Part shown: positions 33,901 through 42,801 of the stretch, in pieces | How the letters are laid out: every line of letters begins with the position of its first letter | How positions within the stretch are numbered: position 1 is the stretch's first letter | From: Prauserella_A sp040635515 | GTDB lineage: Bacteria; Actinomycetota; Actinomycetes; Mycobacteriales; Pseudonocardiaceae | Assembly (NCBI GenBank): GCA_040635515.1 | Contig: JBEYHY010000004.1 | Span: 496,001-560,000 of the forward strand | DNA length: 64,000 nucleotides | Direction of reading: 5' to 3' | Made by a program: the position numbers and the translations under genes | The notes under the pieces: model-generated | The model's input: the letters and a program-made list of their open reading frames with translations, nothing else | Told to the model about the DNA's origin: nothing | Databases searched by the model: none

Positions 33901-36450
33901 GTGCCAGAGGAGCTCCACCGGCGAGCGACCAACGCCGCGGCTGACGCGCGACCAGCCGTCGCCGCCCGCCTGCTGCGCGAAGCGCAGCGGAAGCTTCCCC
34001 CCGTCGACGCGGCCGACGCCGCCGCGCTCGTGCTCAGGGTCAGGGTGCTGATCAGTCTCGCCTCCGCCGAGGCCGAGATCGGCCCGCCTTCGGGAGGACT
34101 GGCCCACCTCGACAAGGCACGACGCGTACTCGCCAGGCTCCCCGAACACGGGGAACGGACCATGCTCGAAGCCGTCGTCGGGCTGCAACGAGCGCTGCTG
34201 CTGTGGCGAACCGGTCGTCCCTCGGAAGCACTGCGGCTTTTCGACGCGAGCATTCCCGTACTCGCCGGCGACACCAGCGACGGCGGACTGCTGCTCACCA
34301 AGAGTCTGCTCAACCGAGCCCAGATCAACGCCGACCTCGGCAATCTCGACGCCGCTTCCCGGGACTTCGACCAGGCCATCGCGCTTGCGGCAGAACACGA
34401 TCAGCCGCGGCTGGAAGGCAAGGCACGGCACGGGCTCGGCGACCTCGCCCAACTCGTCGGCGACATTCCGGTGGCACTGCGGCACTACGAGGAAGCGGCG
34501 GAAATCCTCGGTTCGGTCGCGCCGGGCTGGCTGGCGAGGGTGCGCCTCGATCAGGCGAGGGCGTTGCTGGTGGCGGGGCTCGCGGAGGAAGCCGCTCGGC
34601 AACTCGACGAGGCACTACCCGAGCTGCGCGGGAACAGGGTGATCCAGGATCTTGCCGAAGCCGAGGTGGCGCGCGCTGCCGCGGCACTGCTCGAAGGCGA
34701 CTTCGCTTTGGCTCGCAGGCTCGCCGTCGCGGCTCGGCGCAGGTTCCTGCGCAGGGGCAACCTGCCGTGGGCCGAGGTGGCCGCGCTGGCAAGGTTGCGG
34801 GCCGACGCGATGGCGGCGCTCGAATCCGAGGTGCCGCCACCCGCTCGCCTTCCGGCGAGCCTGATCTCGCTCGCGGACCGCTTCGCGGGACTGCGACTGT
34901 GGGACGAAACGGCGGCGGCGCGACTGCTCGCCGTCAGACTGTTGCTGAGAAGGGGATCGGTCGCCGCGGCGACGAAGCAGCTTTCGCTCGTGCCGAAGCC
35001 ACGCAGGACGACCCCGGTCGACCACCGCATGCTGTTGCGGCTGTGCAAGGCGGAACTCGCGATCGCCACGGGACGTTCCCGCGCCGCGCTCGCGCAGGCG
35101 AGAGCCGGGCTCGACGAACTCGGCTGGGCGCGCGACCGCATGGGTGGCCTCGATCTGTTGTGTGGCACGGCCGTGCACGGCCAGGAACTCGGTGCGCTCG
35201 CCGTTGGACATGTACTGCGCACCGCGAGGGGAGCGGCCGGAGCACGAAGGCTGTTCGCGTGGCAGGAACGTACGCGAGCACAGGTCTACCGGTACGAACC
35301 GCTGCCTGCCATCGACGACCCCGTCATGGCGAAGCGGCTCACCGAGATGCGCCACGTTCAGCGCACCGTGCAGCAGAACCGGCTGACCGGCAAGCCGGTC
35401 GCCGCGCTGGAGAACCGCTACGCCTGGTTGCAGAGGGAAGCGAGCAGGCTCGGCTTGTACGCGAGCCAGTGGGGCAAGCCGAGGCCGGTCGCCTCGCCGG
35501 AGGAGGTCGTGGCCAGGCTGGGACATCGCGCGATGGTGAGCCTCGTCGGTCACGGCGAGACGCTCGCCGCCGTTGTCGTGAAGGACAACGGGTTTCAGCT
35601 CATCCAGCTCGGCTCACTCGCTGAGACGGTCGAGACCGCGAAGCAGCTCAGGGCCGACCTCGACGCACTCGCGCCCGATCATCTTCCCGAGGCGCTCGCC
35701 GAGGTTGTCGGCGCTTCGGCGAGGCGAAGGGCGGCAGCGCTGGACGAGTTGCTGATCAGGCCGCTTCTCGACGCGCTTGGCGAGAGGGAACTGGTGATCG
35801 TTCCCGTCGGCTCGCTGCTCGCGTTGCCGTGGGCGACACTGCCGAGCCTGAGGGGAAGGCCGATCTCGGTCTCGCCTTCGGCGACGGCGTGGCTGGCCGC
35901 CGTCGGTCATTCGACCCCGGAACCCGTCGTCCTCGTGGGAGGCCCCGGCGTTCCGGGTGCCGTGGGCGAGGTCGCTCAGCTTCGTTCGGTGTACCCGAGG
36001 GCGACCCTTGTCGACGGAACGGCGGCGACCAGCGCGGTCGTATTGTCCGCATTGGACGGATCGAGCGTCGCCCATCTTGTCGCCCACGGCGCGCACGAAC
36101 CGGCGAACGCGCTGTTCTCCCGGCTGGACCTCGTCGACGGCCCGCTGTTCGCGCACGAGGCCGCTCGGCTTACCAACCCTCCTGAACGCGTCGTTCTCGC
36201 GGCCTGCGAACTCGCGCTGAGCCACATCCGGCCCGGAGAGGAAGCGCTCGGCTTCGCGGGCGCGCTGCTCGCGAGCGGCTCGCGCACCGTCGTCGGGGCC
36301 GTAGCGAGGGTCGGCGACAAGGCGGCGGCCGAGGCGATGACCGACCTGCACAACAAGCTCGCCGCTGGAACCTCCCCCGCCGTGGCACTCGCCGATGCGA
36401 CGGCCGCCGATCCGTTCCGCAGGCCTTTTCTGTGTCTCGGGGCCGGTTAG
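33901..36450 (+). CDS. TPR-CHAT caspase-like protease
   Basis: 849 residues. Residues 1-450 are helical TPR-like repeats (for example LTKSLLNRAQINADLGNLDAASRDFDQAI within 150-185). The C-terminal 300 residues are a CHAT domain of the caspase/separase clan with catalytic His729 in LVAHGAH and Cys769 in LAACELA, 40 residues apart as in active members. VPVGSLLALPWATLP is also a family signature. It is presumably cytoplasmic. The start GTG lies 47 bases after the small gene, without an obvious ribosome site. The stop overlaps the convergent SRPBCC gene by 4 bases. Confidence 0.92.
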   Translation: MPEELHRRATNAAADARPAVAARLLREAQRKLPPVDAADAAALVLRVRVLISLASAEAEIGPPSGGLAHLDKARRVLARLPEHGERTMLEAVVGLQRALLLWRTGRPSEALRLFDASIPVLAGDTSDGGLLLTKSLLNRAQINADLGNLDAASRDFDQAIALAAEHDQPRLEGKARHGLGDLAQLVGDIPVALRHYEEAAEILGSVAPGWLARVRLDQARALLVAGLAEEAARQLDEALPELRGNRVIQDLAEAEVARAAAALLEGDFALARRLAVAARRRFLRRGNLPWAEVAALARLRADAMAALESEVPPPARLPASLISLADRFAGLRLWDETAAARLLAVRLLLRRGSVAAATKQLSLVPKPRRTTPVDHRMLLRLCKAELAIATGRSRAALAQARAGLDELGWARDRMGGLDLLCGTAVHGQELGALAVGHVLRTARGAAGARRLFAWQERTRAQVYRYEPLPAIDDPVMAKRLTEMRHVQRTVQQNRLTGKPVAALENRYAWLQREASRLGLYASQWGKPRPVASPEEVVARLGHRAMVSLVGHGETLAAVVVKDNGFQLIQLGSLAETVETAKQLRADLDALAPDHLPEALAEVVGASARRRAAALDELLIRPLLDALGERELVIVPVGSLLALPWATLPSLRGRPISVSPSATAWLAAVGHSTPEPVVLVGGPGVPGAVGEVAQLRSVYPRATLVDGTAATSAVVLSALDGSSVAHLVAHGAHEPANALFSRLDLVDGPLFAHEAARLTNPPERVVLAACELALSHIRPGEEALGFAGALLASGSRTVVGAVARVGDKAAAEAMTDLHNKLAAGTSPAVALADATAADPFRRPFLCLGAG

Positions 36451-36911
36451 CCGGCGGCGTTTCGTTCCGCGGCGCGGGTGAGCCTGGCGGCGATGAAGGT
36501 GACGATTCCCTTGAAGCCCAGCCGCACGAGCGGCCCGGTGCCCCGGAAGCGCTCCGTGAAGGAACCTTGCCAGTGCAAGCGTGTCCCGCCGGATTCGGTC
36601 GGCGTCAGCACGAGGTCGGCGCGGTAGTTCCTGAGCGGAGCACCGGAGTTCTCGAGCACGTAGCTGTGCTTGCGGTCCTGTTCGTGCTCGACCGTCCGCT
36701 CCCGCATCAGCACCGGCCACGTGCCGAGGACACGCACGGCCCCGATACCGCCGGGCGGCGGGTCGCCATGGCGGAGCATGCGAGAACCGAGCACGAGCGG
36801 TTTGGCCCAGTTCGACCAGTTCGCACCATCGACGACGAGCGCGAAAACGACGTGCGGAGGTGCCGTGGTGGTGCGATTCACCTCGAACGAGAACGCTCTG
36901 CCTGCGATCAT
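36447..36911 (-). CDS. SRPBCC (START-like) family protein
   Basis: A 154-residue helix-grip protein of the polyketide cyclase/dehydrase (SRPBCC) superfamily, which binds lipids or other hydrophobic ligands in a deep pocket. The typical start (FEVNRTTTAPPHVVFALVVDG...W) and a C-terminal long helix (GPLVRLGFKGIVTFIAARL) are visible. The start MIAGRAFSF at 36911 is chosen; the frame continues to 36980 but would overlap the divergent FUSC start. The ligand is unknown. Confidence 0.85.
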   Translation of the reverse strand: MIAGRAFSFEVNRTTTAPPHVVFALVVDGANWSNWAKPLVLGSRMLRHGDPPPGGIGAVRVLGTWPVLMRERTVEHEQDRKHSYVLENSGAPLRNYRADLVLTPTESGGTRLHWQGSFTERFRGTGPLVRLGFKGIVTFIAARLTRAAERNAAG

Positions 36912-36946
36912 CAAGCCAACATAGCCCCATAGGTCAGGATGCCGGT

Positions 36947-38881
36947 GTGAATTCGACCAGAGCCGACTTCGCCGCGCCACGCTGGCTCGTGCACCTGTTG
37001 CGCACGACGCCCGCCGCGGTGCCGTGGTCGAGGGCCGCCCGTGCCGCGGTCGCGCTGGCGGTTCCGCTCGCCGTCGCCTACCTCGCGGGGGACATCAAGG
37101 TCGGTGCGCTCATCTCGGCCGGTGCGCTGCCGACCGTGCTCGCCGAATCGGGAGGCACCTACCGCTACCGCGCGCAGCGGCTCGGCGGAGCGGCTTCGGC
37201 GGCGATCATCGGTTACGCGCTCGGTCTGCTGACCGGTGGCAACCTCGCCCTCTCCATCCCCACTGTCGTGCTCATCGCCGCGATTTCGGCGTTGATCAGC
37301 GCGGCGGGAAGCAACGCCTCCGTCGCCGGTCTTCAGCTGTTCGTCTTCACGGTGCTCGGCACGGGACAGCACGTCGTCGGTGAGGCAGGCGTCGCGCTCG
37401 GCTGGTTCGTGCTCGGTGCGGCGTGGGGACTGATCGTGGCGCTGTCCGGCTGGACCGTGCACGCGACCTCGCCTGAGCGCAGCGCAGTCGCCCAGGTGTT
37501 CATCGAGCTGGCCGCGATGCTGTCCGCGCAGGACGAGGCAACCCAGCTCGCGGCTCGCCAGCAGCTCACCGACGCCATGAACACGGCATACGACCGGTTG
37601 CTGACGGCGCGCTCGTGGTTGTCCGGAAGGGACACCACCTATCGCTCGCTGCTCAATCTGCTTTCCGCGACGACCCCGGCCGTGGAGGCTTCCGTCGCGA
37701 TGGTCAACTCGGGAACGAAGGCGCCGCCCGAAGTGATCGAGCAGTTCACCGCACTCGCGACGGCCGTTCTTGCCGGAGTACCGCTACCGAAGCCGCTCAC
37801 CGGCAAGCCCGCCGATCCGCAGGTCGCCGCGCTCTATCACGGCATCGCGAGGATCGGGACGAAACAGGAGAGGGGAAGACGCGAGCGCGTCACCCCCGCG
37901 CAGCGGATCAAGGACTGGTTCGGCCTGCTCGTTTCCGGGCCGCTGACGTGGATCGCGACCCTGCGGCTCACCCTGTGCGTCGCGCTCGCCGAACTGGTCG
38001 CCGCGCTCGTTCCCGTCGACCGCTCGTACTGGATCACGCTGACCGTCGGCATCGTGCTCAAGCCCGACTTCGGTTCCGTCTTCGGAAGGGCCGTTCTCCG
38101 TGGGCTCGGCACGGTCGTCGGCGTCGGGCTCGGTGCCGCGGTGCTCGGGCTCGGGGCGCACGGGTTCGCCGTCGTACTCGTCGTCGCGTTCTTCGCGGCG
38201 GGCGCCGCGATCGGCAAGGTGCGCAACTACGGGATCCTCAGCGCTTTCGTGACTCCGCTGATCATCGTGCAGATGGACCTCACGGCAGGTGGCGATTGGC
38301 CGGTGGTCATGGCGCGGCTCATCGACACCGTGCTCGGCTGCGTGATCGTGCTCGTCTTCGGCTACCTGTTGTGGCCGGGGAGCAGGCGGCCGAAGGTCGG
38401 CGGTCGCCTCGCCGATGTCTCCGACGAGGTGGCCGAATACGTCGAGTACGGACTCCGCCCCGCGGAGACGGCGCAGGACACGGCCGAGCGGTCGAAGAGA
38501 AGGAGGATCGCCTACCGGGGGCTTGCCGACCTGCGGACGGCGTTCCAGCAGCTCGTCGTGGAGCCTTCGCCCGCGGGGAGGCAGGCAGCGGCATGGTGGC
38601 CCGCGATCGTCGCGCTCGAACAGGTGGCCGACGCGGTCACCGCCGTCGTGGTGACGATCGAACACGGTGCGCAACCACCGGAGTCCGCCGATGTGGAACT
38701 GCTGACGGCCGCGTTGAGCGAACTTGCTTCCGCGGTCAGGGAGCAACGCGATCCGGCCGACGTCGAGCTACCGGAAACCGAAACACTTTCCAATGTTTCC
38801 GATCAGCTGGAAAGCGCGTTCGATGCCGTTCGAGGGCCGGATTTCAGCCGGTCACGCTTCTCTTTCCGGCGCAGAGGCTGA
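36947..38881 (+). CDS. FUSC family inner-membrane protein (aromatic acid exporter-like)
   Basis: 644 residues with two blocks of about six membrane segments (roughly residues 35-170 and 345-490), separated by a helical cytoplasmic region and followed by a 150-residue cytoplasmic tail. This is the YccC/FUSC architecture. VDRSYWITLTVGIVLKPDFGS is the conserved fusaric-acid-resistance motif at the start of the second block. It may export aromatic acids or similar compounds. Start GTG at 36947. Confidence 0.88.
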   Translation: MNSTRADFAAPRWLVHLLRTTPAAVPWSRAARAAVALAVPLAVAYLAGDIKVGALISAGALPTVLAESGGTYRYRAQRLGGAASAAIIGYALGLLTGGNLALSIPTVVLIAAISALISAAGSNASVAGLQLFVFTVLGTGQHVVGEAGVALGWFVLGAAWGLIVALSGWTVHATSPERSAVAQVFIELAAMLSAQDEATQLAARQQLTDAMNTAYDRLLTARSWLSGRDTTYRSLLNLLSATTPAVEASVAMVNSGTKAPPEVIEQFTALATAVLAGVPLPKPLTGKPADPQVAALYHGIARIGTKQERGRRERVTPAQRIKDWFGLLVSGPLTWIATLRLTLCVALAELVAALVPVDRSYWITLTVGIVLKPDFGSVFGRAVLRGLGTVVGVGLGAAVLGLGAHGFAVVLVVAFFAAGAAIGKVRNYGILSAFVTPLIIVQMDLTAGGDWPVVMARLIDTVLGCVIVLVFGYLLWPGSRRPKVGGRLADVSDEVAEYVEYGLRPAETAQDTAERSKRRRIAYRGLADLRTAFQQLVVEPSPAGRQAAAWWPAIVALEQVADAVTAVVVTIEHGAQPPESADVELLTAALSELASAVREQRDPADVELPETETLSNVSDQLESAFDAVRGPDFSRSRFSFRRRG

Positions 38882-38936
38882 CCCCGGAAGAGGGGTACAC
38901 GTTGCGCATCGCCCGCAGAGCTGGTGAATTGGTGGT

Positions 38937-39245
38937 ATGGGCATCAATTTTGATGAGATCAAAAACAAAGCACAGAGCGCGCTCGGCAAGAACAGCGAGA
39001 AGATCGAGCAGGGTCTCGAAAAGGCGAGCGGGTTCGCGAAGTCGAAGTTCGGCAATCAGGCCGACAAGATCGACAACGCGACCCAGAAGGCCAAGGACCT
39101 GCTGCACAAGGGAGCGGGCGAACAGGGCGACGACACGGGGCAGCAGCCGCCCCAGCAGGGCGGCCCTGGTCAAGGTGGTCAGGGAGGCCCTGGCGGTCAG
39201 GGAGGTCAGCAACCGCCTCAGCCGCCGCGACCCGACAATCCGTAA
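38937..39245 (+). CDS. MT0933-type antitoxin-like small protein with Gly/Gln/Pro tail
   Basis: 102 residues. The first 60 (FDEIKNKAQSALGKNSEKIEQ, then KFGNQADKIDNATQKAKDLL) match the MT0933/Rv0909 antitoxin family, an amphipathic helical repeat like CsbD/LEA proteins. The tail is low complexity, rich in Gly, Gln and Pro. In Mycobacterium the partner toxin is adjacent, but no toxin-like gene is present here, so this may be an orphan with a stress or structural role. Confidence 0.82.
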   Translation: MGINFDEIKNKAQSALGKNSEKIEQGLEKASGFAKSKFGNQADKIDNATQKAKDLLHKGAGEQGDDTGQQPPQQGGPGQGGQGGPGGQGGQQPPQPPRPDNP

Positions 39246-39271
39246 CGGCGTTTTCGTTCCCCTCGCCTGAG

Positions 39272-40255
39272 TCAGGCGACCTCGCCGATCAGGATGTCCC
39301 CATCGAGCGCTGTGACGCAGCCGCCGCGCTCGCCAAGAGCGATGAGCCCGTCCCTCGCCTCGGGCGCGCCGAGGTCGATCCGGACGCTGGCCCGCGATGC
39401 GGCGGCGTGCTTGGCGAGCGCGGCTTTGCCCTGGTAGCCGGCCTCCACGGTGGCCGAGAGGCCGCCGGTGGACGCGAGTGATCCCCGCGCGGCACCCAGC
39501 TTGCCGAGTGCTTCGTCGAGTACCGGCAGCAGTGCGGCCCTGTTGCCCTCGGTCATGGCAAGTACGAGATCGGGGCGCGTCGCCGCGACCCTGGTGCCGT
39601 CGGCGAACGAACCGGCGGCCAGCGCGGCGGCCAGCGGGCCACCCATGGCACCGACCGAGGACAGCACGGCCGCCAAGAGGTGCGGCAGGTGCGAGACGCG
39701 GGCGACCACCTCGTCGTGCGCGGCGGGCGCAAGCGGGATCACGTGCGCTCCCGCGTCGAGGGCCAGCATCGCGACCTCCCTCCACGCCGCGAGGTCGGTG
39801 TCCTCCTCGACGCAGGCCACCCACGCCGCGCCGGAGAACAGTGTCGCCGAACCGGCGGCCCATCCCGACTCGGCCGTCCCCGCCATCGGATGCCCGCCGA
39901 CGAACCGTGCGCCCGGGACGATTCTCGACACGGATTCGGCAACCGGCGCCTTGACACTCGTGACGTCGGTCAACAGGCAACCGGGCGCGTGTTTCGCGAC
40001 GAGCCGCAGCACCTCGTCGACGGCCGTGAGTGGAACGGCGAGCACGACGAGCGCGTCCGTTTCGGACGCCCTTTTCAGTGCGGCGGCGATATCCGTTGTG
40101 GCCGTGGCGAATTCCGGTTCGGACGCGGCGGCCTTGGCGTCCACAGTGGACTCAGTGGCGCCCCACGCCGTCCTGCCCGCGGCCGAGGCCGCTCGCAGGA
40201 CTGAACCGCCGACAAGGCCGAGTCCGATCACGCATACGTCTCGCACGGCGCCCAT
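39272..40255 (-). CDS. tyrA: Prephenate dehydrogenase
   Basis: 327 residues. It oxidatively decarboxylates prephenate in tyrosine synthesis. An N-terminal Rossmann fold (VIGLGLVGGSVL) is followed by TDVTSVKAPV, the catalytic-His loop GGHPMAGTAESGW, and the helical dimer domain with VSHLPHLLAA. There is no fused chorismate mutase. It follows the M20 amidohydrolase gene by 6 bases on the same strand and is probably co-transcribed with it. Confidence 0.93.
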   Translation of the reverse strand: MGAVRDVCVIGLGLVGGSVLRAASAAGRTAWGATESTVDAKAAASEPEFATATTDIAAALKRASETDALVVLAVPLTAVDEVLRLVAKHAPGCLLTDVTSVKAPVAESVSRIVPGARFVGGHPMAGTAESGWAAGSATLFSGAAWVACVEEDTDLAAWREVAMLALDAGAHVIPLAPAAHDEVVARVSHLPHLLAAVLSSVGAMGGPLAAALAAGSFADGTRVAATRPDLVLAMTEGNRAALLPVLDEALGKLGAARGSLASTGGLSATVEAGYQGKAALAKHAAASRASVRIDLGAPEARDGLIALGERGGCVTALDGDILIGEVA

Positions 40256-40261
40256 CCTGCC

Positions 40262-41506
40262 CTATTCGCCCCACCCGGGCCGCAAGCCGTCCAACGCGAA
40301 TGCCGCGTAGAGGGCGACACCGCCCGCGAAGGCCTCCTCGTCGTAATGCACGCGGTTGGAATGGTTGGCCGCCGCTTCGGCGGGATCGGTGCCGGGCGGG
40401 CAGGCGCCGAGAAATGCGAAAGCGCCGGGAACCCTTTGCAATACATAGGAAAAGTCCTCCGCACCCATGATCGGCGCGGCCATCTCCTCGGCGTTCTCCG
40501 CCCCGAGCACCTCTCCCGCGAGTCGAAGTACGTGGTCAGCCATGTCGTCGTCGTTGACCGTCGGCGGATAACCCGGCTCGATGTCGACGAGAACCCGGCA
40601 GCCGTACGCGGCGCCGACCGACTCGCACACGGCGGGCAGCTCGCGCCGGACCAATGCCCTCGTCTTCTCGGAAAGGGTACGGATGGTGCCCGCGATCTCC
40701 GCCGTCTCCGGGATGACGTTCGTCGTCGTACCGGCGAGGATCTTGGTCACCGATACCACGGCGGGGTCGGCGACGTTGATCCTTCGCGTGACCATCGTCT
40801 GCAACGCGCCGACCATGGCGGCGGCCGCGGGAACGGGGTCGACCGCGTTGTGCGGCATCGAACCGTGCCCTCCCTTGCCGGTCACCGTCACCGCGAAGGT
40901 GTCGGCCGACGCCATGATCGGGCCCCTTCTCGTGGCGATCAGCCCGCTGGGCAGGTTCGCGAAGATGTGCAACCCGAACACGCGCTCGACGCGTTCTCCC
41001 GCCGCGTCGAGCACACCCTCGTGGATCATGTGCCGGGCGCCGTGGAATCCTTCCTCGCCCGGCTGGAACATGAAGACGACCGAACCGGCCAGCTCGTCGA
41101 CGTGCCCGCTCAGCAGCTTCGCCGCGGACACGAGCATCGCGACGTGGGTGTCGTGTCCGCACGCGTGCATGACGTCCGGTGTTTCCGAGGCGTAGTCCGC
41201 GCCGGTGTCCTCCGGCATCGGAAGCGCGTCCATGTCACCACGCAGCAGCACGGAAGGGCCCGGGGTCTTTCCCCTGAGCACGGCCGTCACCGATGACGTC
41301 GACTTACCCAGAGTGATCTCCAGCGGCAGACCGTCGAGCGCCCTCAGTATCGCGGCCTGCGTCTCGGGAAGCGTCAATCCGAGTTCGGGGTGCCGATGCA
41401 GTTCGCGGCGCAGCGCGATCGTCGAAGGCTGGAGGGCTTTCGCCTCGGCGAGCAAGCCCGCGAAACGGGCGTCGGGAAGGGATGGCAGCTCGGTCGGTCC
41501 GGTCAT
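40262..41506 (-). CDS. M20 family metallo-amidohydrolase (hippurate/amino-acid amidohydrolase type)
   Basis: 414 residues of the M20D family (HipO/AmhX-like). Metal-site motifs are MHACGHDTHVAML, FMFQPGEEGFHGARHMI and MGAEDFSYVLQRVPG; a dimerisation lid domain lies between about 190 and 310. Such enzymes cleave N-acyl amino acids, often with two divalent metals. No signal peptide. It heads the two-gene unit with tyrA; a functional link is not evident. Confidence 0.92.
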   Translation of the reverse strand: MTGPTELPSLPDARFAGLLAEAKALQPSTIALRRELHRHPELGLTLPETQAAILRALDGLPLEITLGKSTSSVTAVLRGKTPGPSVLLRGDMDALPMPEDTGADYASETPDVMHACGHDTHVAMLVSAAKLLSGHVDELAGSVVFMFQPGEEGFHGARHMIHEGVLDAAGERVERVFGLHIFANLPSGLIATRRGPIMASADTFAVTVTGKGGHGSMPHNAVDPVPAAAAMVGALQTMVTRRINVADPAVVSVTKILAGTTTNVIPETAEIAGTIRTLSEKTRALVRRELPAVCESVGAAYGCRVLVDIEPGYPPTVNDDDMADHVLRLAGEVLGAENAEEMAAPIMGAEDFSYVLQRVPGAFAFLGACPPGTDPAEAAANHSNRVHYDEEAFAGGVALYAAFALDGLRPGWGE

Positions 41507-41577
41507 GACCTCGATAGTGGCATGCGCTCGCCAGGTTTCGGCGTTACCAATGCTTGACGCAGGTATACGGTGGGCGC

Positions 41578-42060
41578 ATGGCGGTGAAGGAGCCGATCTC
41601 GGGGTTCGGAGTTGCCGTCGTCCGAGAGGACGGCAAATGGCGGTGCAGCCCGCTCGACGGGTCCGCGCTCGCCGAACTGGACGCGGCGATCACAGAGCTG
41701 CGCAAGCTGCGGTCGACGGGCGCGGTGTTCGGGTTGCTCGCGGTCGACGACGAGTTCTTCGTCATCGTCCGGCCGGGGCCCGCTGGGGCGTCGTTGTTGC
41801 TGTCGGACGCGGCCGCCGCGCTCGACTACGACATCGCGGCGGACGTACTCGACCTGTTGCGGGTCGATCCTCCGGACGAGGACGACGACATGCTGTGGCC
41901 GGAAGGTGATCTGGAGATCCTCGCCGACATCGGTATGCCGGGACCCGAACTTGAGGTGATCGTCAACGAGGTCGAGCTGTACCCGGACGAGCAACTCCAG
42001 ATGATCGCCGAGCGCTGTGGTTTCGCCGACGAGTTCGGCACGCTGCTCGACGACATATGA
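41578..42060 (+). CDS. tRNA adenosine deaminase-associated protein
   Basis: A 160-residue protein of the actinobacterial family found directly upstream of tadA. Features are GFGVAVVREDGKWRC at the N-terminus and an acidic middle (DPPDEDDDMLWPEGDLEILADIGMP within 100-125). Its stop overlaps the tadA start (ATGA), so the two products are made together. The molecular role is not established. Confidence 0.9.
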   Translation: MAVKEPISGFGVAVVREDGKWRCSPLDGSALAELDAAITELRKLRSTGAVFGLLAVDDEFFVIVRPGPAGASLLLSDAAAALDYDIAADVLDLLRVDPPDEDDDMLWPEGDLEILADIGMPGPELEVIVNEVELYPDEQLQMIAERCGFADEFGTLLDDI

Positions 42061-42551
42061 CCGGTCGTGACGAAGCGGCCGTTCGCGCGGCCATCGCCGC
42101 GGCCGAGGAAGCCGCCGGTACCGCCGATGTGCCGATCGGCGCCGTCGTCTTCGCACCGGACGGCACCGTGCTGGGCCGTGCGCGCAACGCGCGCGAGGAA
42201 CTCGGCGACCCGACCGCGCACGCGGAGATACTCGCGCTGAGGCAGGCGGCGCGTGCTTACGGCGACGGATGGCGGCTGGAGGGCTGCACGCTCGCTGTCA
42301 CCGTCGAGCCGTGCACGATGTGCGCGGGCGCGCTTGTGCTGGCGAGGGTCGCCAAGCTGGTGTTCGGGGCGTGGGAACCACGAACGGGCGCGGTCGGTTC
42401 GCTGTGGGACGTCGTCCGCGACCGGAGGTCGAACCACCGCCCGGAGGTGCGGGGTGGCGTGCTCGCCGAGGAATGCGCAGCGTTGCTCGCGGACTTCTTC
42501 GCAGCGCACAGACCCGACTGGCCGCCGGTGGACCCCGCCGAAAACGGCTGA
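42057..42551 (+). CDS. tadA: tRNA adenosine(34) deaminase
   Basis: 164 residues. It converts A34 to inosine in tRNA-Arg(ACG). The zinc cytidine-deaminase-fold motifs are HAEILALRQA (zinc His and proton-shuttle Glu) and PCTMCAGALVLARV (two zinc Cys). Length and start are normal. It lies directly upstream of tRNA-Ser. Confidence 0.95.
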   Translation: MTGRDEAAVRAAIAAAEEAAGTADVPIGAVVFAPDGTVLGRARNAREELGDPTAHAEILALRQAARAYGDGWRLEGCTLAVTVEPCTMCAGALVLARVAKLVFGAWEPRTGAVGSLWDVVRDRRSNHRPEVRGGVLAEECAALLADFFAAHRPDWPPVDPAENG

Positions 42552-42574
42552 ACCGCTGCGGTATCGTATCCGGC

Positions 42575-42662
42575 GGTAGCGTGTCCGAGCGGCCTAAGGA
42601 GCACGACTCGAAATCGTGTGACGGGTAACCCCCGTCCGTGGGTTCAAATCCCACCGCTACCG
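42575..42662 (+). tRNA. tRNA-Ser (anticodon CGA)
   Basis: 88 nt class II tRNA. The acceptor stem GGTAGCG/CGCTACC closes perfectly with discriminator G. The anticodon arm is CACGA-CTCGAAA-TCGTG with CGA at 42609-42611. A long variable arm (GACGGG...CCCGTC) and the GGTTCAAATCC T-arm follow. CCA is not encoded. Confidence 0.97.
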
Positions 42663-42666
42663 CAGC

Positions 42667-42706
42667 CGATCAGGGCAGCCACGAGTTCTCGTGGCTGCCC
42701 TGATCG
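42667..42706 (+). terminator. Terminator after tRNA-Ser
   Basis: A perfect 19-bp stem (CGATCAGGGCAGCCACGAG and complement) with only two unpaired bases, starting 4 bases after the tRNA and followed by CTTTCT. One of the longest perfect hairpins in the window. Confidence 0.9.
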
Positions 42707-42801
42707 CTTTCTGGTGACCGTTCGTGGTCACGGTCCCGTCACGGCTTCCGGGCTCGCTCGATCGGGTGAAACATTTTCGGTCGATTTAGCGACCCGTCGG
42801 C

